Source: Acidobacteriota bacterium
GTDB taxonomy: Bacteria > Acidobacteriota > Blastocatellia > Pyrinomonadales > Pyrinomonadaceae
DNA length: 50,606 bases
Direction of reading: 5' to 3'
Assembly (NCBI GenBank): GCA_023436495.1
Contig: JAEZIT010000015.1
Span: 1-50,606, forward strand
Position 1 is the stretch's first letter, and the number at the start of each line of letters is the position of its first letter. The notes under the pieces are model-generated. The model was not told the DNA's origin and did not search any database. It saw nothing but the letters and a program-made list of their open reading frames with translations. Shown here one piece after another: positions 39,769-48,091 of the stretch. Both the position numbers and the translations under genes were made by a program.

Positions 39769-42378
39769 ATGAACCGAGACCACTGGCAGAAAATCGAATC
39801 GATATTTTACGCTGCGCTTCCGCTCACTCCGGCAGAGCGGGAGATATTTGTGGCATCGGAATGCCGCGGCAACCGCGGCCTTTACGATCAGGTCCTTAGC
39901 CTCCTCAATGAAGACGAAGACGGTGCGATAGACATCCTCGAAGACAGCCTTTTCGAGGTCGGGGCCAGGGTCATCGAGCAGGAAGACGAGTTGGCGGCCG
40001 GCGACCGGCTGGGCAGTTTTCAGATCCAGCAGACGCTCGGAAAAGGCGGGATGGGAACCGTCTATTTGGCCCAGGACCAGCGGCTCGATCGTCCCGTCGC
40101 CCTAAAAGTGCTCCCGGCTACGATCGTCGAAAATTCCTTTTCGGTTTCCCGGTTCCGCCGCGAAGCTCGGACAGCGTCGAATATTTTTCATCCAAACATC
40201 GCCCATGTCTACGAATTTGGCGAGGTTGAGGGCCGCTATTTCATTGTAATGGAATACGTCCCGGGCCAAACGCTTCGCCAGATCATAGACAATGGAGGCG
40301 TCGACATAGACACTGCTGTCGATTACGCGAAGCAGCTCGCCGCCGCCCTCAGCGCGGCCCACCGCAGCGGAACGATGCATCGCGATGTTAAGCCCGAAAA
40401 TATAATTGTTTCCATCGATGGATTGATCAAGGTCCTCGATTTCGGACTCGCCAAGGCCGTACATTCTGATCTCGCCAACTACGATTCAAAAGTTTCAATT
40501 CCCGGCTTAATAATGGGAACGACATCGTATATGTCCCCCGAACAGCTTCGCGGAACCGCGATCGACGAAAGTACGGATGTGTGGAGCCTCGGGATCGTCT
40601 TGTACGAGATGGTCTCCGGCAGGCGGCCTTTCCAAGGTGAAACGCAGCAGGACATCAAGGCGGCCGTTCTTACAGAAGAGCCGCCCGCACTTGCTGAATC
40701 CAAAGAACTTATCGTATCCAAACATTTATCCGATATTGTTGCAAAGTGCCTTAGAAAAGATCCGGCAGAACGCTACGCGGACGGAACCGAATTGCTGGAC
40801 GCCTTAAGAGAACTTGAGAAAACCGGTGTTGACGCGTCAGTGTCGTCCGGCTTGGCATTAAAAAGATATGCGGCTGCCGCGGCCGTGATAATCGTCGTAC
40901 TGGCGGGCGGTTTCGGAAGTTGGTATTGGATGACACAGGGCGGAACGAATACGACTCCGACAAACGTCGCAACCGTCACGTCGCTGGCAATAATGCCATT
41001 TATCAACGAAAGCGGTAATTCGACGCGGGATTTCCTTGCCGATGGAATGACGGAATTCCTGATCAATCGAATATCGGAGTTGCCAGGGCTTACAGTAAAA
41101 GCCAGAAGCTCCGTTTTTAAATACAAGGGCAAACAGATCGATGTTTCGGAAGTGGGCAAAGACCTCTCGGTCCAATCGGTTCTTCTCGGTAGCTTCGCGG
41201 AAAACGACGGCATGATCAGGCTGAATCTGAATCTGATCGACGTAGGCACCCGACAGCCTTATTGGACACAACAATACGAACGAAACTCAGATGAGATCAT
41301 AGACCTGCAGCAAGAGATCGCTCGCGATCTAGCCAAACATCTTTCGCCGAATTTCCCGGCAAATGCTGAAAAAAGAGTTTCTAAAACCTTCACAACCAAT
41401 CACAAGGCATACAACGCCTATTTGTCCGGACGATTCCACTGGAACAAGCGGACCGGCAGCGACATTGAAAAGTCCATCGAGTATTACGAGACTGCTCTTA
41501 AGTTCGACCCGAATTATGCCTTGGCATATTGCGGGCTTGCCGACTCTTATGTGCTTCTTCCGGGATATGCCGGAAAGCCGCCATCTGAATCATTTCCCAA
41601 GGCGAAAACCGCGGCCTTGAAGGCTCTTGAGATCGACCCCGACCTTGCTGAGGCTCATACAACGCTTTCATACGTCCTCTTTAGTTACGAATGGAATTTT
41701 CCAGATTCCGAAAAAGAACTCCTGCTTGCAATTCAGCTCAACCCAAATTATGCGACCGCCTATCATTGGTACGGAAATGCCAATCTGCTCGCTCTTAGGC
41801 GTTTTGACGAATCGATCGAGGCTCTGCAGCACGCACGCCGGCTCGATCCGCTTTCGCTGATAATAAACGCCGACCTTGCAACCAGTTACTTATATGCCGG
41901 CCGCACCGACGAGGCGATCGCCCATTTTCACCAAACACTAGAGTCAGACGGCAATTTTCAGTACGCGAGGATCTATCTGGGACGGGCTTACCTCTTAAAA
42001 GGCGAATATGAGAAGGCGCTCGAACAGCTGAAAAAGGCCGAGAGTCTTCAGATCGCGGCACGTTCAAAGCCGGATGCTCGTATTCCCATGCTGCGCTCAC
42101 GCATTTACGCTCAATCCGGAAATCGTGCCGAGGCTCTGCGCCAGCTGACCGCACTCATAGATCTACGAAAAATTCGCTACGTCTCGAATTTTGATCTCGC
42201 CCTCGCATACACGGGGCTGGGCGATTTTGAGAACGCTTTTCAGGCCATCGAGAAAGGCATCGAAAACCACGATGGAAATCTGGTTTATCTTGCGGCAGAT
42301 CCTCTAACTGAACCGCTCCGCTCGGACCCGCGATTTAACGTCCTCGTTTCGAAGATCGGCCTTGCCCCGATACAATAG
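39769..42378 (+). CDS. Membrane Ser/Thr protein kinase with TolB-like and TPR regions
   Basis: An 869-residue Hanks-type kinase. An N-terminal segment of about 70 residues precedes the kinase domain (about 85-345): glycine loop LGKGGMGTVYLA, Lys113, Glu132, catalytic HRDVKPEN (Asp206) and DFGLAK (Asp224), so it should be active. One transmembrane helix lies at about 364-386. The outer part has a TolB/CadC-like domain (SLAIMPFINESGNSTRDFLADGMTEFLI) and a long array of tetratricopeptide repeats (about 530-860). This architecture is common in Acidobacteria. Its gene follows the unusual ECF sigma gene, the likely substrate. Confidence 0.94.
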   Translation: MNRDHWQKIESIFYAALPLTPAEREIFVASECRGNRGLYDQVLSLLNEDEDGAIDILEDSLFEVGARVIEQEDELAAGDRLGSFQIQQTLGKGGMGTVYLAQDQRLDRPVALKVLPATIVENSFSVSRFRREARTASNIFHPNIAHVYEFGEVEGRYFIVMEYVPGQTLRQIIDNGGVDIDTAVDYAKQLAAALSAAHRSGTMHRDVKPENIIVSIDGLIKVLDFGLAKAVHSDLANYDSKVSIPGLIMGTTSYMSPEQLRGTAIDESTDVWSLGIVLYEMVSGRRPFQGETQQDIKAAVLTEEPPALAESKELIVSKHLSDIVAKCLRKDPAERYADGTELLDALRELEKTGVDASVSSGLALKRYAAAAAVIIVVLAGGFGSWYWMTQGGTNTTPTNVATVTSLAIMPFINESGNSTRDFLADGMTEFLINRISELPGLTVKARSSVFKYKGKQIDVSEVGKDLSVQSVLLGSFAENDGMIRLNLNLIDVGTRQPYWTQQYERNSDEIIDLQQEIARDLAKHLSPNFPANAEKRVSKTFTTNHKAYNAYLSGRFHWNKRTGSDIEKSIEYYETALKFDPNYALAYCGLADSYVLLPGYAGKPPSESFPKAKTAALKALEIDPDLAEAHTTLSYVLFSYEWNFPDSEKELLLAIQLNPNYATAYHWYGNANLLALRRFDESIEALQHARRLDPLSLIINADLATSYLYAGRTDEAIAHFHQTLESDGNFQYARIYLGRAYLLKGEYEKALEQLKKAESLQIAARSKPDARIPMLRSRIYAQSGNRAEALRQLTALIDLRKIRYVSNFDLALAYTGLGDFENAFQAIEKGIENHDGNLVYLAADPLTEPLRSDPRFNVLVSKIGLAPIQ

Positions 42379-42470
42379 CCAAATCCTCGATAGGTCTGGT
42401 TCGGCCGCTGATCATACATCCAAAACCCCAGTTTCCGCCTCCGCTTCGTCGGCGCGTATCATAACAAAAT

Positions 42471-44003
42471 ATGAAATTTCCACGCGCGTCAGGAATTCTG
42501 CTCCATCCGACCAGCCTTCCGGGTAATTACGGGATCGGCGATATGGGACTGGAAGCTTACAGTTTCATTGATCGGCTTGTCGATGCCGGTCAGACATATT
42601 GGCAGATCCTGCCGCTTGGGCCGACGGGTTATGGCGACTCGCCTTATCAATGCTTTTCGGCATTTGCCGGGAACACACTGCTGATCTCGCCTGAAAAGCT
42701 GGTCGAACTGGAGATCCTGAAGGAATCGGACATTTCCCAATTCCCTGATCTTCCGTCTGACAGAGTAAATTTCGGCGCCGTGTATGAATGGAAAACGGCC
42801 CTGCTCGCTAAGGCATTCGAGCGGTTTCACGATTCAACGGATGCCGGCCTCCACAAGAAATTTGGGGCGTTCCTGCACGAAAACGCTTGGTGGCTTGACG
42901 ACTTTGCCGCGTACCGGGCAATTAAGAAAGACCGTGAACATAAACCTTGGTACGAATGGCCCGATGCTCTTAAGTTTCGGGACCCATCCGCGATCAACGC
43001 CGAGGTCAATAAACTCCGATCGCCGGTACAAGCCGAAAAGTTCTACCAGTTCCTGTTTTTCGAACAATGGATGGCTCTGAAAAAACACGCCGAAAACGTC
43101 GGGATCAAGATCATCGGCGATATTCCGATATTCGTCGCTCTGGATTCGGTCGATGTCTGGTGTAACCAGAGCAAGTTCAAGCTGAATACTGATGGATCTC
43201 CGAAAGTGGTCGCGGGCGTACCGCCGGATTATTTCTCAACGACCGGACAGCTTTGGGGCAATCCGATCTACGATTGGGAAGCGATGAAAGCGGATGATTT
43301 TCACTGGTGGGCCGCTCGCGTTGCATTCGCTCTGAAGACCGTCGATATCGTTCGAATAGATCATTTCCGCGGATTTGCTGCCGTATGGGAAGTTCCCGGC
43401 GGCGATAAGACCGCCGAGAACGGCGCGTGGGTCGACGTGCCCGGAAAAGAGCTTTTCTCTGCAATAAAACGATCATTGAAGCACCTGCCCGTGATCGCCG
43501 AGGACCTTGGCGTTATTACCCCGGATGTCGTTGGGCTTCGTGATGCATTCGGATTTCCGGGAATGCGCATTCTGCAATATGCATTTGGCGGCGATGCGGC
43601 AAATCAAGACCTTCCGCACAATTACGTGCGAAACTGTGTCGCCTATACCGGAACACACGATAATGACACCGTCGTTGGATGGTGGAACTCGCAAACGGGT
43701 TCGGGATCGACTCGTGCAGCCGAAGATATATCACGCGAACAGGAATTTTGCCTTAGATACCTGAACACCGACGGCAGCGAGATGCATTGGGATTTTATCC
43801 GCGCCGTATGGTCGTCTGTCGCTGACACCGTTATCGTGCCGATGCAGGATGTCCTCGGGCTCGGGTCCGAAAGCCGTATGAACCTTCCGGCATCGAACGC
43901 AGGCAATTGGTCCTGGAGAATGGAAAAGGACGCACTGACCGGCGAGATAGCCGCAAAATTACTGGAGCTGACCGATATATACGGACGGAACCGCCGCGAC
44001 TGA
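42471..44003 (+). CDS. malQ: 4-alpha-glucanotransferase (amylomaltase)
   Basis: A 510-residue GH77 enzyme that transfers alpha-1,4-glucan chains between malto-oligosaccharides in glycogen or starch metabolism. The start ILLHPTSLPGNYGIGDMG is the family hallmark. The catalytic nucleophile Asp lies in IVRIDHFRGF, the acid Glu in PVIAEDLGVITPDV, and the third carboxylate in YTGTHDNDTVVGWW. The segment YWQILPLGPTGYGDSPYQ is also diagnostic. Length is normal. It stands alone after the kinase gene without other glycogen genes nearby. The cytoplasmic location is expected, as no signal peptide is present. Confidence 0.97.
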   Translation: MKFPRASGILLHPTSLPGNYGIGDMGLEAYSFIDRLVDAGQTYWQILPLGPTGYGDSPYQCFSAFAGNTLLISPEKLVELEILKESDISQFPDLPSDRVNFGAVYEWKTALLAKAFERFHDSTDAGLHKKFGAFLHENAWWLDDFAAYRAIKKDREHKPWYEWPDALKFRDPSAINAEVNKLRSPVQAEKFYQFLFFEQWMALKKHAENVGIKIIGDIPIFVALDSVDVWCNQSKFKLNTDGSPKVVAGVPPDYFSTTGQLWGNPIYDWEAMKADDFHWWAARVAFALKTVDIVRIDHFRGFAAVWEVPGGDKTAENGAWVDVPGKELFSAIKRSLKHLPVIAEDLGVITPDVVGLRDAFGFPGMRILQYAFGGDAANQDLPHNYVRNCVAYTGTHDNDTVVGWWNSQTGSGSTRAAEDISREQEFCLRYLNTDGSEMHWDFIRAVWSSVADTVIVPMQDVLGLGSESRMNLPASNAGNWSWRMEKDALTGEIAAKLLELTDIYGRNRRD

Positions 44004-44141
44004 TCCACAAACTTCTCCGGACCAACGGTTAATAGTTCAGGTTTTCGCAACAGCGGTTTAATTGTGATTTAAAGGTCCAGTAATCCCTCCGTAATAGAAG
44101 CCGCTTACCATCGTCATTTCGTGTACCCGAAATAGACGATC

Positions 44142-44942
44142 ATGCAAACTGTTGTCACGAGACTTCCCAAAGCTAAACTTTCGTTCAAAGGCACGTCCGC
44201 CTTTATGGGAGTGTCCGACGGCAGATACACCGTTCGCCTGGCACGGAACCGGCACGAAATCGAATCAGCCCTGCGGCTGCGGCATCGTGTCTTCAATTTG
44301 GAGCTTGGGCATCATGAACAGAGCGACAGCGGCCCCGGACTTGAATTCGATGCATATGATTTCAGGTCGCTGCACATGATCGTCATCGCGGAAAACACCG
44401 GCGAGACGGTCGGCACGTATCGGCTTAATTCGATCGAAACAGCCAGATCCAGCCGTGGATTTTATTCGTTCAACGAATTTACGATCGAAGACCTTCCGGT
44501 TGACGTCGTCCGGAATGGTGTCGAATTAGGACGTGCCTGCATCGACGACGACCATCGCAACACAAAGGTGCTGTTTCTGCTGTTGCAGACCCTGCTCAAA
44601 TATCTTTCGGCCGCCGGCAAACGGTATTTCTTCGGATGCTGTTCGATCTTTACGCAGGACCCGTCTGCCGGTGAGCGTGCGTTTCGCGAACTGCTGTTAG
44701 GCGGGCATTTTCACGAGGCGTTCTCGGTCAGCCCCAGAAAGAACGAGCTCGCATTTTCGGACGGCTTCGAACCCGGCGTCGGGAAGTTCGAATTGCCGAG
44801 CTTGTTCAATATGTATCTGCGAATGGGCTCCAAGGTCTGCAGCCCGCCAATGATCGACCGCGATTTCGGTACGATCGATTTCTTCGTCGTATTCGACAAC
44901 ACGGCGATGTCCGGCAAATACAAACGTCTTTTCGGCGTTTGA
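44142..44942 (+). CDS. OlsB-like GNAT N-acyltransferase
   Basis: A 266-residue protein of the Acetyltransf_5 / hemolysin-like group that includes the lyso-ornithine lipid synthase OlsB. The pattern fits: YTVRLARNRHEIESALRLRHRVFNLELG, then EFDAYDFRSLHMIVI, GETVGTYRLNS, FYSFNEFTIEDLP, and VELGRACIDDDHRNTKVLFLLLQTLLKYL with YFFGCCSIF. OlsB-type enzymes use acyl-carrier protein thioesters to N-acylate ornithine. A long-chain amino-acid N-acylation function is therefore likely, but the acceptor is unknown and no OlsA homologue is adjacent. It converges with the NRDE gene one base away. Confidence 0.8.
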   Translation: MQTVVTRLPKAKLSFKGTSAFMGVSDGRYTVRLARNRHEIESALRLRHRVFNLELGHHEQSDSGPGLEFDAYDFRSLHMIVIAENTGETVGTYRLNSIETARSSRGFYSFNEFTIEDLPVDVVRNGVELGRACIDDDHRNTKVLFLLLQTLLKYLSAAGKRYFFGCCSIFTQDPSAGERAFRELLLGGHFHEAFSVSPRKNELAFSDGFEPGVGKFELPSLFNMYLRMGSKVCSPPMIDRDFGTIDFFVVFDNTAMSGKYKRLFGV

Positions 44943-44943
44943 T

Positions 44944-45666
44944 TCAGACAAAGACCCGTTCTTCCATCGTCCATTCGAAATTGCCGTCAAATAAGAGGAC
45001 GGTCGAACTTCGCGTTCCGTATTCCGGTGATCGGATAAAGATCGCCGATAAGAGCCTTTCGATCTCCTCTCCGACGCCCGTAGCCGGCAGGTCGATATCG
45101 TCCGCGAGCTTCTCATCCTTTAAGAGATCGAAATACTCGTCCGCACCGGCGCCGCTCGCAAACAGCGCCGCGAATCTTTCCTTTCCGCGTGCGACCTTTG
45201 GCCATGGGGTATCCAGAAGATGATTGCTTAACCCGTATATTCCCGAAGACAATTTGCGGATCCCGCTGCCGTGATTCGAATAGTAATAGAGATCGCGGTG
45301 ACGTTCGTTCATTTCGCCGGCGATCAGGTTAAAGCCGGAAAATTCATGTGCGGCGGCCTCGGTCTTTTTCACATATTCGCCCGCCGGCATGTCGGCCTTT
45401 AGAAAATCCGCGACAAGATGACCGCGGGACCGAGTGCCGTTCGGGGCGTTAGGGTCGCGGTAATTCGTCACAGCCGCAAAACGCCCGCTTCGGGTCACGC
45501 CGAACCATGTTCCTCCACCGACCAGATCGCGTCCGGCATAAATATTGGGATGATCTTCCCAAAAACCGGCTGCGGCAGTGGGACGCGAGTAGAATTCATC
45601 GCGGTTCGCGGCGATCGCCAACGGCCGCTCGCGATCCGCGTCAAAGGCGATGTATATAACGCACAT
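44944..45666 (-). CDS. NRDE (TANGO2-like) family protein
   Basis: A 240-residue protein with the family hallmark NRDE in IAANRDEFYSRPT, preceded by the N-terminal MCVIYIAFD with Cys2. It also has AGRDLVGGGTWFGVTRSGRFAAVTNYRDP. Mammalian TANGO2 and bacterial homologues have been connected with haem or lipid transport and with N-terminal nucleophile folds; the bacterial function is not settled. It is co-transcribed with the small membrane protein gene that starts at 45939, with only 6 bases between. It abuts the convergent acyltransferase gene. Confidence 0.9.
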   Translation of the reverse strand: MCVIYIAFDADRERPLAIAANRDEFYSRPTAAAGFWEDHPNIYAGRDLVGGGTWFGVTRSGRFAAVTNYRDPNAPNGTRSRGHLVADFLKADMPAGEYVKKTEAAAHEFSGFNLIAGEMNERHRDLYYYSNHGSGIRKLSSGIYGLSNHLLDTPWPKVARGKERFAALFASGAGADEYFDLLKDEKLADDIDLPATGVGEEIERLLSAIFIRSPEYGTRSSTVLLFDGNFEWTMEERVFV

Positions 45667-45672
45667 TATTGT

Positions 45673-45939
45673 TTACTCTTGCCGGCTCCTGCGCACGGTT
45701 TCGCGGCCGCCTCCGAAATAAGTGATTATCAGCACGACAAGATGCGCGACGAACCACACATTGTCCGCGCCCATGTTCTGATAAATATAGATCAGTATCA
45801 GTATTCGCGGGGCAATTATTCCCAGCAAAATATCTGCCCATTGCGGAACGGAATTCTCCGGATACCAGTTTTGGAACAGGTAAACGAGCAGGACGATCCG
45901 CGGAAAAAACAGCGAGAACAAGAGAAAATAAATATCCAT
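45673..45939 (-). CDS. Small membrane protein of unknown function
   Basis: An 88-residue protein with two or three hydrophobic helices (about 3-22, 36-53 and 62-76) and a charged C-terminus (GGGRETVRRSRQE). A purine-rich AGGAGA lies just before the ATG. It is the first gene of a two-gene unit with the NRDE protein. No family is recognised. Aromatic and leucine/isoleucine-rich helices without charged residues inside the membrane suggest a structural or accessory role. Confidence 0.7.
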   Translation of the reverse strand: MDIYFLLFSLFFPRIVLLVYLFQNWYPENSVPQWADILLGIIAPRILILIYIYQNMGADNVWFVAHLVVLIITYFGGGRETVRRSRQE

Positions 45940-46155
45940 TTTTCGGCGTCTCCTTTTTGCATAGATTATACCCCGGAACCGGCTCTGCGGTGTTTAACGC
46001 GGCGAGGCCTTAAGCTGAATTTTCGCGGAGGAAATATTTTTTGGCGTCGCCGTATCCGGCGATATTGCAGGCACTTGCAAATTACACGGTAATCTTGGGC
46101 ATTAGATTTTAAGCGCAGGAGCGGTCCGGAAATTCGTTGACCTGTGTTTCATTCT

Positions 46156-46220
46156 TGAGATAAACTTGCAGTCGCGATACTACTTATGAGGCACTTGAGT
46201 GTAGTAAAAAGTTTATCTCA
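46156..46220 (+). promoter_or_regulatory. Long two-part hairpin or operator across the imuA start codon
   Basis: TGAGATAAACTT (46156-46167) pairs perfectly over 12 bases with AAGTTTATCTCA (46209-46220). An inner 6-bp stem TACTAC (46178-46183) / GTAGTA (46201-46206) follows. The ATG at 46186 lies in the 17-base terminal loop (46184-46200). Either it is an RNA structure controlling translation or the two arms are half-sites of a repressor such as LexA. Confidence 0.65.
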
Positions 46221-46836
46221 CCTTAAGGAAGAACAAAAGCACAGTGAAGAGATTTTGCTCGACGCTATCGGGCTGCCGCTAACGCGCGGCAGCGTGACGG
46301 AGATCGCAGGCGAAGCGAGTTCCGGACGGACGAGTTTTGTGCTTAATCTTCTTTCGAAATTAACAGGTGAGGGCGAGATCTGTGCCGTGGTCGATTCGGC
46401 GAACAGCTTCGATCCGCGGTCGGCCGTGCTGGCCGGCGTCACGCTCGAGAACCTGCTTTGGGTCCGTTGCGGCGGCGATATGGAAAAGGCGTTCACGGCC
46501 GCTGATTACCTGGTGCAGGCAAAAGGATTCGGCGTGATCTGGCTGAATCTGAACGGCTTGCCGCAGCAGAAGCTCCGAATGGTGCCCCGCACGTACTGGT
46601 ATCGCTATCGGAACAGGATAAAGGAAACACCGACGATTTTTATCGTTACCGCCGCCGATCCCGTAACCGGCACCGCATCGCAGCAGACGTTCTATCTGTC
46701 GCGGACGGAAACGGTGTGGTCGGGCCTCGGGCGCTACAAATTATTGAGGGAATTTCACCTCGGCATGCAGTCGAGAAAACAATTCTACGGCGAGCCGTTG
46801 CGGACAAAGGTGGAATTTGATTACAGCGATGTCTAA
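46186..46836 (+). CDS. imuA: ImuA-type RecA-like SOS mutagenesis protein
   Basis: A 216-residue protein resembling a truncated RecA. The P-loop region reads GEASSGRTS (42-50), with arginine at position 48 where RecA has lysine, so ATP binding may be weak. The strand AVVDSANSFDPRSAVLAGV is like the RecA core Walker B side. It is followed by imuB and dnaE2 genes in the same direction, the first overlapping by 20 bases; this gene order is the known error-prone mutasome operon. ImuA homologues are needed for DNA-damage-induced mutagenesis. A long hairpin covers the start codon. Confidence 0.88.
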   Translation: MRHLSVVKSLSHLKEEQKHSEEILLDAIGLPLTRGSVTEIAGEASSGRTSFVLNLLSKLTGEGEICAVVDSANSFDPRSAVLAGVTLENLLWVRCGGDMEKAFTAADYLVQAKGFGVIWLNLNGLPQQKLRMVPRTYWYRYRNRIKETPTIFIVTAADPVTGTASQQTFYLSRTETVWSGLGRYKLLREFHLGMQSRKQFYGEPLRTKVEFDYSDV

Positions 46837-48091
46837 ATTGTACGCCTGTATAATTTCAGATAACGTTCGCGATGACGAAGATGTTTTATTGTCAATTGCT
46901 TACGGATTTGCATATCGGGTCGAGGCGCTCGAGGACGGAGTTCTGTTCGACATCAGCGGATTGGAAAAGCTCGTCGGCAACCAGCGCTCGGTCGCGCAGA
47001 AAATACTCGCTAAGCTCAAGGAACATAATATTACGGGCAATGTGGCAGTCGCCGAGACCGTCGAAGCGGCGCTGCTGCTTGCACGGCAGGACCGCGGCCT
47101 GCATCACACGGTTTCTTTTGACGCAGGGTTTCGCCAGCTTCCGCTGAAACATCTCGACATCGACCGCGATACTCTTGGGATTTTCGACGCTCTCGGCATA
47201 AGCCTGATCGAAGAACTCGAGCAGGTACCGCCCGATGAGCTGGTTGCGCGCTATGGCCGCGATTTCCGCGGCGTGCTCGACGTGATAGGCCGTAATTCAC
47301 GTCGGCTGCTTACGCCGAATATCAAGGAAAGCCGGATAAGCTGGTCTTACGATCTGGATTTTCCTGTCGATGACTTCGGCCAGCTTATCTTCATCGTCAA
47401 CCGCGCGCTCGACGAGAGCCTGTCGCAGGTCGAGCACCACGGATTCAGCACCGAACAGGTCGACATCCGCTTTAAATTAGAGAACAGAACCGAAAAAGAG
47501 TACGAGATAAAGACGTCGTTCCCGACGCTCGACCGTTCGTTCTGGCTGAAACTGATAAACCTGCGGATTTCGGTCGATCCGCCCGAAGCGGAGATCGTTT
47601 CCGTCAGGCTGGTCTCGCATTTTACAAAGCCGCGCCCGGCACAAGGCGGGCTCTATGCCGCCTCCCGCCCACAGCCCGAAAGCCTTCTGCTGACCGCCGG
47701 CAAGATAAAACGCCTCGTCGGCGAAGAGAATGTCGGCATTCCCGTGATCCTCGAAAAACGCCTCGAACAGCCGTTCGCGCTCGACGCGGACAAATTGCCC
47801 GCGGGCAGCGAGCGGACGGAAACTAAGATAGCGGCGCCGGTCATCGCATTTAATTATTTCGATCCGCCGCTGCCCGCCGAGATCTTTGTGCGCAACAGGC
47901 AGCTGATCTATCTGCGGACGCAGCAATTCCGCGGGCGCGTGCTGGCATACAGCGGCGTCTGGCGCCTCAGTTCACAGTGGTGGGGAAGATCCTGGAACAC
48001 GCAGGAATGGCACGTCGAGGTCGAGAATGCCGGAGTTTACCGTCTGCAGAAACGCGGCGACGATTGGTTCGTCGCGGGAGAATTTGACTGA
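46817..48091 (+). CDS. imuB: ImuB, catalytically reduced Y-family polymerase homologue
   Basis: A 424-residue protein. ImuB is a Y-family polymerase relative that has lost catalysis and acts as adaptor between DnaE2, ImuA and the beta clamp. The segment GVLFDISGLEKLVGNQRSVAQKILAKL and AVAETVEAALLLARQ match the palm and finger remains; LPLKHLDIDRDTLGIFDALGISLIEELEQVP is the helix-hairpin-helix region. The acidic catalytic residues of true DinB enzymes are not evident. It overlaps imuA by 20 bases and is followed directly by dnaE2. An alternative start at 46829 (ATGTCTAAATTG) would reduce the overlap to 8 bases. Confidence 0.9.
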   Translation: MITAMSKLYACIISDNVRDDEDVLLSIAYGFAYRVEALEDGVLFDISGLEKLVGNQRSVAQKILAKLKEHNITGNVAVAETVEAALLLARQDRGLHHTVSFDAGFRQLPLKHLDIDRDTLGIFDALGISLIEELEQVPPDELVARYGRDFRGVLDVIGRNSRRLLTPNIKESRISWSYDLDFPVDDFGQLIFIVNRALDESLSQVEHHGFSTEQVDIRFKLENRTEKEYEIKTSFPTLDRSFWLKLINLRISVDPPEAEIVSVRLVSHFTKPRPAQGGLYAASRPQPESLLLTAGKIKRLVGEENVGIPVILEKRLEQPFALDADKLPAGSERTETKIAAPVIAFNYFDPPLPAEIFVRNRQLIYLRTQQFRGRVLAYSGVWRLSSQWWGRSWNTQEWHVEVENAGVYRLQKRGDDWFVAGEFD

